Below, piece by piece: positions 54,698-64,000 of a DNA stretch of 64,000 bases (within the stretch, counting starts at the first letter, position 1; every line of letters begins with the position of its first letter). The stretch is from Aplectana chamaeleonis (taxonomy: Eukaryota; Nematoda; Chromadorea; Rhabditida; Cosmocercidae): NCBI GenBank assembly GCA_029168955.1, contig JAPDOI010001717.1, forward strand, positions 62,001 through 126,000, written 5' to 3'. Made by a program: the position numbers and the translations under genes. The notes below the pieces were generated by a model. The model made no database searches. It had not been told where the DNA came from and worked only from the letters and a program-made list of their open reading frames with translations.

Positions 54698-55413
54698 GTT
54701 ACGTCCGTGGCTTGTTCCCTCAAGAAAAAACATTTAAATCTCAGCCGCGGCTGGCGGTATGATAAGCTGATCAGCTGCGCTCTGAAAAGCGGTGTAGTGC
54801 TTCGGAGGCCCGATAGGCTTCTAACGCTAAAGCATTGCTGTCGAAGTGATAAAACATGTGCACCTGCAATTACATGTCTAATCACGTTTGATCGATACTT
54901 ACGCCATTGTTATACCAAAAGTTTGCGACCGCGACAGGTTCGGTCAACTGTTACGAATCGCGCCGGGACCAGGCCCACACAGTAAAAAAATGCTGTCGCA
55001 GGAACAGTTCTCAGCACCTGTCGCTGTCGCTGGCTCGAAAGGAGATGTTATGCCTGAAATGTGGAAACCGCGCGGTAATCGGTCGCTGTCGCGGCTGTCC
55101 GTCGTAATGAATCGGACAGCTACGGGTGTCAGCGACAGCGGCCCAGCCAAATCGAGTACCCTGCCGGGTCTTTCTTGGCCCTGACCGACAGCGACGTCGC
55201 AGTGGTCTGCGACCGCGACAGGCCTGTCGTGGGGGTATAAAATGTCGTTAGGATTTAGTTGGGAGCAGCCCGGCCCCCCGAAGCTCCATCCTTGCACTCC
55301 TGCGCTCTTCTCTCGGCCTGAATCGAATAGCGGGCCGGCGCACGCGACTACCGCGGCAGCCGTGGGTGAGTTTTAAATGCTTTTTTCCTGAGGAAACAAG
55401 CCTCAGACCTGAC
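54698..55413. mobile_element. Hairpin MITE, GTTAGGTTCGTGGCC family, copy 3, split
   Basis: The left half (54698-54768: TACGTCCGTGGCTTGTTCCC, then CAGCCGCGGCTGGCGG) and right half (about 55345-55413: ACCGCGGCAGCCGTGGG, then CTGAGGAAACAAGCCTCAGA) belong together. About 575 bp, including the second CCATTGTTATACC element, lies between them. Confidence 0.6.
54904..55244 (+). mobile_element. MITE CCATTGTTATACC, copy 2, nested in a hairpin MITE
   Basis: Same orientation and body as copy 1. The right end has decayed to GGTATAAAATG. The two copies are about 80 percent similar by eye and start 617 bp apart. Confidence 0.7.
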
Positions 55414-55963
55414 TATATACTCAATGTGAGATATTCAGAATTCTAGTGGTGGAGTACCTCGCTCAGCACCAGATTCCTGAGCAGATGTATTTGATACGTT
55501 TTCTCTCTGATGCAGTGGGTCCCGAAAGGATTCGAGCGCTGTTACGGCAACGGCTACAGTACACTGCTACAGCTCCATTATTTACCTTCCATGAATTTAG
55601 GCCAATGTATGATTAGGTTTTCGTATGTTGCCGTACTTTCTGGGCGGGGAGCGCATGATGGTTCCCCGAGTGGTCGAATTACGGTCTCTTCCCGTAATGC
55701 GGTATACCGGGAACCAATGTGTGCCCCTCTTCCGAGAAAAAAAACGTGCTCAAATTAAAGAATGCTTCAATGTCTTCAAAAGTTTCGGGTCCCAAGTTTG
55801 TGGAATATTTATTCGCCCGAGTGAGGGGGATCTAGATAGTTGTGGGGGGACGTAGCTCCGTCGAGGTCCGGGACAATGGCATCCTTGTCCCTGGGTTGCT
55901 CTACAAGTCTGCTCTTGAACCAGGGTCTAGTGGGCGTTATGATAGGCTTCGGCGGATTTTCGA
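55414..55963. other. Unassigned
   Basis: No gene is recognised. Open frames at 55510-55855 show no known domain. Confidence 0.3.
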
Positions 55964-55967
55964 ACCT

Positions 55968-56333
55968 ACAGGCCATAAAACGGCCAAAGTCTCACCGTCG
56001 ACTGCGGACTACGCGCTGCGCGACCGCACGCGCTCGGAATAGAACGAGTTTTGGTCGCCGCGCGCGGCGCCGATCAGCAGCTGTGGTGGTTTTTTTTAGT
56101 TTATTCCTGAAACGAAATAGTAATTTGCATAATCCTTACACATATGGAAACATCAACAAACATTACAAAAACCACTAATCTAACAAAAAACAAAAGAATA
56201 CATTAAAAAACCCACCACAGCAGCTGATCGGCACCGCACGCGGCGACCAAAACTCGTTCTACTCCGAGCGCGTGCGGTGGCGCAGCGCGTAGTCCGCAGT
56301 CGACGGTGAAACTTTGGCCGTTTTATGGCCTGT
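55968..56333. mobile_element. Foldback MITE with ACAGGCCATAAAACGGCC ends and 4-bp duplication
   Basis: Arms of about 125 bp (55968-56093 and 56209-56333) are near-identical inverses (ACAGGCCATAAAACGGCCAA, CGTCGACTGCGGACTACGCG, AACGAGTTTTGGTCGCCGCG) around an AT-rich loop. ACCT lies directly outside both ends (55964-55967, 56334-56337). Confidence 0.8.
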
Positions 56334-56466
56334 ACCTCCGTTTTGAGCTCTAAAATTCCCCTGTACGATTCAGGTCAATAACGTCGCGTAAACCGACACG
56401 CACGCCCATGCCGATCATTTTCTCCGCAGGGCTACCGTAGTCCTGCGCGTAAATTAAAAAGCGTCG

Positions 56467-57046
56467 CTCCTACGGGAGTCCGCTGGGATTCCTAGTCTCC
56501 CCTGCGATAGGAGTCCTGGTTTTCTCCTGTAGGAGTCCTATTCTTCTCCTGTAGGAGACCGGAACTTGTACGGTAGCTTGGAGGGAATTTTAAATAACGG
56601 TTGCTGGAATCTAGCCAAAATCGCCAAGTTTTCGAATTCTTTAAAATCGAAGCATGATTTTCACACTTCCCCGTTGACAATTGATTCAACGGCAAAGTTT
56701 ACAATCGGGGATAAAGCCCCAATAGCCTTCTTCCCCCATTTCTCAAGGAAAGAGGAACTCCGTCTCCAAAGCACCCCAATCAATCAATGAAGGGTGTGTG
56801 AACCTGAATGGGCGAACCGGCTCTCCACCCGTTGCGCAAGCGTATCGTACGCCGCGCGAGTTCGATCAATCGTTCAACGTGCGCGTTCCAGGTGAACTAC
56901 CGGAGTTGTTTTGTCCTGTAGGAGACCCAATGGAAGCGATGCTGCAGCGTGTCCTGAAGGAGACCGCTTCGCTTTAGTTCGGTCTCCTACGGGACAAAAC
57001 AGCTCCTGTGGGAGACCTCGATCGTCGTTTTCTCCTGTAGGAGTCC
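56467..57046. repeat. Dispersed CTCCTGTAGGAGWCC motif cluster
   Basis: The motif or a close variant occurs nine times: 56467, 56497, 56524, 56546, 56914, 56951, 56981 (inverted), 57002 and 57032. Spacing is irregular and both orientations occur. Each copy is itself a near-palindrome. GTTTTGTCCTGTAGGAGACC (56908-56927) also pairs with its inverse at 56981-57000. Confidence 0.7.
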
Positions 57047-57944
57047 GCTGCCAGTTGCGGAGTGGCGTGTGACTTCCCACTCAGTTGAATTCCGGCTAGG
57101 AGACGTTTTGTTACCCCAGAAATGTCGAAAACTGTTTGTTTTTCGTCGAATTCATAAATAAGCAGGCGGGGTTGGTTCTTGTTTAACAGTTCGGTCGGTT
57201 GGCGAGTGCACATTGCCGCCGGTGGGCGCCGGCGACCGCCTGCCGCCGGCGGTCGCCGGCGGTTTCGAGCGTCTTTTTTTGCAAATACCGTTCCCTGCGA
57301 AAAGTTGATACTCTTACCAAAATTGGAATTAACTGTTTATTCTCATGATCCTTAACACTAATTGATAAGAGAAGATAAGTTTCAAAAACAAAACTTCAAG
57401 TGTCTTTTTTTCAGATTCTTCATTTTCATCAGGCTTTGGCCAGCAAAAAATCTTTTCTTATGTAATTGTTTCTGATTTTTCATCGCTATATGAATGTAGA
57501 TTCAAGGTACTACTAGGTGCCTTCATTAGAGGACACTTAACGAAGAAGTCAGTTAGATATTATACATCGAATAGCGATTCCTACGGGATTTGACTTTTCA
57601 GCAAAGACTTATGCTATCATATTCCAAGAAAGAAACGACATTCGAGTGTTACTTGTGCTAATATCAGTTTCAGGTTTTCCCAACAATTTTTCAGAGTGGG
57701 AAGTTCTATCGTCTTGAAAAATATTGCGAATTTGAAAAGTTGCGTGGTGTTGTGCCATTTTCATCCTCCTAGAAAGTAAGAAATCGATTTTCAACGTAAG
57801 CAAACTTTGCATAAATAGAGTCCATTTGGATATTTGCTCATTTTCGAGTCTTTAACCGAGAGCATAATTACGCCCAAGTCGCTGGCACTGTTTGTCACCA
57901 AAGGCAACACTGGCCGCAGACACTTTTGCGCCCCGATGTTGAGT
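57047..57944. other. Unassigned; one perfect GC hairpin
   Basis: GCCGGCGACCGCC (57228-57240) and its exact inverse (57248-57260) form a 13-bp stem with a 7-base loop in CCGCCGG-rich DNA. The remaining AT-rich DNA up to the satellite shows no gene. Confidence 0.4.
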
Positions 57945-60900
57945 CCCACCCACTTTCTACGGCGTTCTGCGCACAACTATTTGGGTCCCGCACACTTTCT
58001 ACGGCGTTCTGTTCACACTCATTTGGGTTCCACACACGTTCTACGGCGTTTTGCGCACTCTCATTCGGGTCCCACACACTTTCTACGGCGTCCGACGCAC
58101 TGCTATTTGGGTCCCACCCACTTTCTACGGCGTCCTGCGCACTCTCATTCGGGTCCCACACACTTTCTACCGCGTTCTGTGCACACCCATTTGGGTCCCG
58201 CACACTTTCTACGGCGTCCTGCGCACTCTCATTCGGGTCCCACACACTTTCTATGGCGTTCTGCGCACACCCATTTGGGTCCCGCACACTTTCTACGGCG
58301 TTCTGTTCACACTCATTTGGGTTCCACACACGTTCTACGGCGTTTTGCGCACTCTCATTCGGGTCCCACACACTTTCTACGGCGTCCGACGCACTGCTAT
58401 TTGGGTCCCACCCACTTTCTACGGCGTCCTGCGCACTCTCATTCGGGTCCCACACACTTTCTACGGCGTTCTGCGCACTCTCATTCGGGTCCCACACACT
58501 TTCTACCGCGTTCTGTGCACACCCATTTGGGTCCCGCACACTTTCTACGGCGTCCTGCGCACTCTCATTCGGGTCCCACACACTTTCTATGGCGTTCTGC
58601 GCACACCCATTTGGGTCCCGCACACTTTCTACGGCGTTCTGTTCACACTCATTTGGGTCCCGCACACTTTCTACGGCGTCCTGCGCACTCTCATTCGGGT
58701 CCCACACACTTTCTATGGCGTTCTGCGCACACCCATTTGGGTCCCGCACACTTTCTACGGCGTTCTGTTCACACTCATTTGGGTTCCACACACGTTCTAC
58801 GGCGTTTTGCGCACTCTCATTCGGGTCCCACACACTTTCTCCGGCGTCCGACGCACTGCTATTTGGGTCCCACCCACTTTCTACGGCGTCCTGCGCACTC
58901 TCATTCGGGTCCCACACACTTTCTATGGCGTTCTGCGCACTCTCATTCGGGTCCCACACACTTTCTACCGCGTTCTGTGCACACCCATTTGGGTCCCGCA
59001 CACTTTCTACGGCGTCCTGCGCACTCTCATTCGGGTCCCACACACTTTCTATGGCGTTCTGCGCACACCCATTTGGGTCCCGCACACTTTCTACGGCGTT
59101 CTGTTCACACTCATTTGGGTCCCGCACACTTTCTACGGCGTCCTGCGCACTCTCATTCGGGTCCCACACACTTTCTATGGCGTTCTGCGCACACCCATTT
59201 GGGTCCCGCACACTTTCTACGACGTTCTCTTCACACTCATTTGGGTCCCACACACGTTCTACGGCGTCCTGCGCGCTCTCATTCGGGTCCCACACACTTT
59301 CTACGGCGTCCTGCGCACTCTCATTCGGGTCCCACACACTTTCTACCGCGTTCTGTGCACACCCATTTGGGTCCCGCACACTTTCTATGGCGTCCTGCGC
59401 ACTCTCATTTGGGTCCCACACACTTTCTATGGCGTTCTGCGCACACCCATTTGGGTCCCGCACTTTCTACGGCGTTCTGTTCACACTCATTTGGGGTCCG
59501 CACTTTCTACGGCGTCCTGCGCACTCTCATTCATGTCCCACACACTTTCTACGGCGTTCTGCGCACACCCATTAGGGTCCCGCACACTTTCTACGGCGTT
59601 CTGTTCACACTCATTTGGGTCCCGCACACTTTCTACGGCGTCCTGTGCACTCTCATTCGGGTCCCACACACTTTCTACGGCGTCCGACGCACTGTTATTT
59701 GGGTCCCACCCACTTTCTACGGCGTTCTGCGCACACCCATTTGGGTCCCGCACACTTTCTACGGCGTTCTGTTCACACTCATTTGGGTTCCACACACGTT
59801 CTACGGCGTTTTGCGCACTCTCATTCGGGTCCCACACACTTTCTACGGCGTCCGACGCACTGTTATTTGGGTCCCACCCACTTTCTACGGCGTTCTGCGC
59901 ACACCCATTTGGGTCCCGCACACTTTCTACGGCGTTCTGTTCACACTCATTTGGGTTCCACACACGTTCTACGGCGTTTTGCGCACTCTCATTCGGGTCC
60001 CACACACTTTCTACGGCGTCCGACGCACTGCTATTTGGGTCCCACCCACTTTCTACGGCGTTCTGCGCACACTCATTTGGGTCCCGCACACTTTCTACGG
60101 CGTCCTGTGCACTCTCATTCGGGTCCCACACACTTTCTACGGCGTCCGACGCACTGTTATTTGGGTCCCACCCACTTTCTACGGCGTTCTGCGCACACCC
60201 ATTTGGGTCCCGCACACTTTCTACGGCGTTCTGTTCACACTCATTTGGGTTCCACACGTTCTACGGCGTTTTGCGCACTCTCATTCGGGTCCCACACACT
60301 TTCTACGGCGTCCGACGCACTGTTATTTGGGTCCCACCCACTTTCTACGGCGTTCTGCGCACACCCATTTGGGTCCCGCACACTTTCTACGGCGTTCTGT
60401 TCACACTCATTTGGGTTCCACACACGTTCTACGGCGTTTTGCGCACTCTCATTCGGGTCCCACACACTTTCTACGGCGTCCGACGCACTGCTATTTGGGT
60501 CCCACCCACTTTCTACGGCGTTCTGCGCACACCCATTTGGGTCCCGCACACTTTCTACGGCGTTCTGTTCACACTCATTTGGGTTCCACACACGTTCTAC
60601 GGCGTTTTGCGCACTCTCCTTCGGGTCCCACACACTTTCTACGGCGTCCGATGCACTGTTATTTGGGTCCCACCCACTTTCTACGGCGTTTTAGCGCACA
60701 CCCATTTGGGTCCCGCACACTTTCTACGGCGTTCTGTTCACACTCATTTGGGTCCCACACACGTTCTACGGCGTCTTGCGCACTCTCATTCGGGTCCCAC
60801 ACACTTTCTACGGCGTCTGACGCGCTGTGATTTGGGTCCCACCCACTTTCTACGGCGTCCTGCGCACGCCCATTTGGGTCCCGCACACTTTCTACGGCGT

Positions 60901-63900
60901 TCTGTTCACACTCATTTGGGTTCCACACACGTTCTACGGCGTTCTGTTCACACTCATTTGGGTTCCACACACGTTCTACGGCGTCTTGCGCACTCTCATT
61001 CGGGTCCCACACACTTTCTTCGGCGTCCTGCGCACGCCCATTTGGGTCCCGCACACTTTCTACGGCGTTCTGTTCACACTCATTTGGGTTCCACACACGT
61101 TCTACGGCGTTCTGTTCACACTCATTTGGGTTCCACACACGTTCTACGGCGTCTTGCGCACTCTCATTCGGGTCCCACCCACTTTCTACGGCGTCCTGCG
61201 CACGCCCATTTGGGTCCCGCACACTTTCTACGGCGGTCTGTGCACGCTCATGTGGGTTCCACACACGTTCTACGGCGTTCTGTTCACACTCATTTGGGTT
61301 CCACACACGTTCTACGGCGTCTTGCGCACTCTCATTCAGGTCCCACCACTTTCTACGGCGCCCTCCGCCCGCCCATTTGGGTCCCGCACACTTTCTACGG
61401 CGTTCTGTTCACACTCATTTGGGTTCCACACACGTTCTACGGCGTTCTGTTCACACTCATTTGGGTTCCACACACGTTCTACGGCGTCTTGCGCACTCTC
61501 CTTCGGGTCCCACACACTTTCTACGGCGTCCGATGCACTGTTATTTGGGTCCCACCCACTTTCTACGGCGTTCTGCGCACACCTATTTGGGTCCCGCACA
61601 CTTTCTACGGCGTTCTGTTCACACTCATTTGGGTCCCACACACGTTCTACGGCGTCTTGCGCACTCTCATTCGGGTCCCACACACTTTCTACGGCGTCCG
61701 ATGCACTGTTATTTGGGTCCCACCCACTTTCTACGGCGTTCTGCGCACACCCATTTGGGTCCCGCACACTTTCTACGGCGTTCTGTTCACACTCATTTGG
61801 GTCCCACACACGTTCTACGGCGTCTTGCGCACTCTCATTCGGGTTCCACACACGTTCTACGGCGTCTTGCGCACTCTCATTCGGGTCCCACACACTTTCT
61901 ACCGCGTTCTGTGCACACCCATTTGGGTCCCGCACACTTTCTACGGCGTCCTGCGCACTCTCATTCGGGTCCCACACACTTTCTATGGCGTTCTGCGCAC
62001 ACCCATTTGGGTCCCGCACACTTTCTACGGCGTTCTGTTCACACTCATTTGGGTTCCACACACGTTCTACGGCGTTTTGCGCACTCTCATTCGGGTCCCA
62101 CACACTTTCTACGGCGTCCGACGCACTGCCATTTGGGTCCCACCCACTTTCTACGGCGTCCTGCGCACTCTCATTCGGGTCCCACACACTTTCTACGGCG
62201 TTCTGCGCACTCTCATTCGGGTCCCACACACTTTCTACCACGTTCTGTGCACACCCATTTGGGTCCCGCACACTTTCTACGGCGTCCTGCGCACTCTCAT
62301 TCGGGTCCCACACACTTTCTATGGCGTTCTGCGCACACCCATTTGGGTCCCGCACACTTTCTACGGCGTTCTGTTCACACTCATTTGGGTCCCGCACACT
62401 TTCTACGGCGTCCTGCGCACTCTCATTCGGGTCCCACACACTTTCTACGGCGTTCTGTTCACACTCAATTGGGTCCCACACACGTTCTGCGGCGTCCTGC
62501 GCGCTCTCATTCGGGTCCCACACACTTTCTACGGCGTCCTGCGCGCTCTCATTCGGGTCCCACACACTTTCTACGGCGTCCTGCGCACTCTCATTGGGGT
62601 CCCACACACTTTCTACCGCGTTCTGTGCACACCCATTTGGGTCCCGCACATTTTCTACGGCGTCCTGCGCACTCTCATTCGGGTCCCACACACTTTCTAT
62701 GGCGTTCTGCGCACACCCATTTGGGTCCACGCACACTTTCTACGGCGTTCTGTTCACACTCATTTGGGTCCCACACGTTCTTCGGCGTCCTGCGCGCTCT
62801 CATTCGGGTCCCACACACTTTCTACGGCGTCCTGCGCGCTCTCATTCGGGTCCCACACACTTTCTACGGCGTCCTGCGCACTCTCATTCGGGTCCCCCAC
62901 ACTTTCTACCGCGTTCTGTGCTCACCCATGTGGGTCCCGCACACTTTCTACGGCGTCCTGCGCACTCTCATTTGGGTCCCACACACTTTCTACGGCGTTC
63001 TGTTCACACTCATTTGGGTCCCACACACTTTCTACGGCGTTCTGTTCACACTCATTTGGGTCCGCACACGTTCTACGGCGTCTTGCGCACTCTCATTCGG
63101 GTCCCACACACTTTCTTCGGCGTCCTGCGCACGCCCATTTGGGTCCCGCACACTTTCTACGGCGTTCTGTTCACACTCATTTGGGTTCCACACGTTCTAC
63201 GGCGTTCTGTTCACACTCATTTGGGTTCCACACACGTTCTACGGCGTCTTGCGCACTCTCATTCGGGTCCCACACACTTTCTTCGGCGTCCTGCGCACGC
63301 CCATTTGGGTCCCGCACACTTTCTACGGCGTTCTGTTCACACTCATTTGGGTTCCACACACGTTCTACGGCGTTCTGTTCACACTCATTTGGGTTCCACA
63401 CACGTTCTACGGCGTTTTGCGCACTCTCATTCGGGTCCCACACACTTTCTACGGCGTCCGACGCACTGCTATTTGGGTCCCACCCACTTTCTACGGCGTT
63501 CTGCGCACACCCATTTGGGTCCCGCACACTTTCTACGGCGTTCTGTTCACACTCATTTGGGTTCCACACACGTTCTACGGCGTTTTGCGCACACCCATTT
63601 GGGTCCCGCACACTTTCTACGGCGTCCTGCGCACTCTCATTCGGGTCCCACACACTTTCTACGGCGTTCTGTTCACACTCAATTGGGTCCCACACACGTT
63701 CTGCGGCGTCCTGCGCGCTCTCATTCGGGTCCCACACACGTTCTACGGCGTCCTGCGCGCTCTCATTCGGGTCCCACACACTTTCTACGGCGTCCTGCGC
63801 ACTCTCATTGGGGTCCCACACACTTTCTACCGCGTTCTGTGCACACCCATTTGGGTCCCGCACATTTTCTACGGCGTCCTGCGCACTCTCATTGGGGTCC

Positions 63901-64000
63901 CACACACTTTCTACCGCGTTCTGTGCACACCCATTTGGGTCCCGCACATTTTCTACGGCGTCCTGCGCACTCTCATTCGGGTCCCACACACTTTCTATGG
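57945..64000. repeat. 42-bp satellite array, more than 6 kb, runs off right edge
   Basis: About 144 units of CACTTTCTACGGCGTTCTGC, then GCACACYCATTTGGGTCCCR and CA, at a strict 42-bp period (for example 57953 to 57995). Several unit types differ at fixed sites (GTTCTGTTCACACTC, GTCCTGCGCACTCTC, GTCCGACGCACTGYT, GTTCTGCGCACACCC, GTTTTGCGCACTCTC). At about 59.7-60.66 kb four types repeat in order as a 168-bp higher-order unit. Because 42 is a multiple of three, several frames stay open (up to 998 codons on plus, 522 on minus) without evidence of coding. A few 1-2 base indels occur. Confidence 0.95.

Noticed and set aside
57834..60830. 998-codon open frame, with overlapping long frames on both strands, as a repetitive protein gene
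   Set aside because: The 42-bp unit is a multiple of three and lacks stops in several frames. Variable sites cause mostly amino acid changes in each frame, and indels break the minus frame repeatedly. No start context or non-repeat domain is present.

Overview
The window looks like nuclear DNA of a nematode, probably a strongylid or other rhabditid. This rests on a spliced USP47-like gene with short nematode-type introns, on RTE and CR1 retroposons of nematode type, and on a mariner transposase. No prokaryotic gene organisation is present. The species assignment is inference. Apart from one host gene fragment and one weak small-peptide candidate, almost everything recognisable is transposon-derived or tandem repeat.

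Layout. 1-835: 5' part of a 2A-PHD-endonuclease LINE on the minus strand. 2.9-16.5 kb: a dense field of foldback elements (MITEs), including a TTAA element split by a CR1 fragment, one hAT-like element nested inside another, several near-perfect palindromes and a 125-bp satellite. 16.8-20.0 kb: a Ty3-type LTR element on the minus strand that encodes only Gag and protease. Its protein ends in a long Arg-rich repeat tail, and a polypurine tract and one LTR follow it directly. 20.4-22.8 kb: a tRNA-derived SINE, a TTAA MITE and a broken mariner. 22.9-26.4 kb: the last exons of a USP47-like deubiquitinase gene on the plus strand, starting just beside the mariner. 27.6-29.1 kb: a hAT-like element with a perfect 8-bp target duplication. 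31.6-33.2 kb: a second SINE copy and an RTE fragment on the minus strand, itself hit by a 96-bp hairpin. 35.5-39.6 kb: a nearly complete but frameshifted CR1 LINE. 41.3-44.7 kb: a nearly complete but frameshifted copy of the 2A-PHD LINE.

44.7-57 kb: minisatellites with 41-42-bp units and different sequences, an FB-like long inverted repeat, families rich in GCGACAGCGAC, and a Harbinger-like MITE that carries a small block of a 42-bp satellite. 57.9-64.0 kb: that same 42-bp satellite in an array of more than 6 kb that runs off the window, with higher-order structure.

The coding elements are all broken by frameshifts except the Gag-protease ORF, which is open for 780 codons. Points most worth following are the Gag-protease-only LTR element, the 2A-like motif in the LINE, the repeated appearance of about 42-bp units in unrelated satellites, and the transposon that carries the seed of the terminal array.
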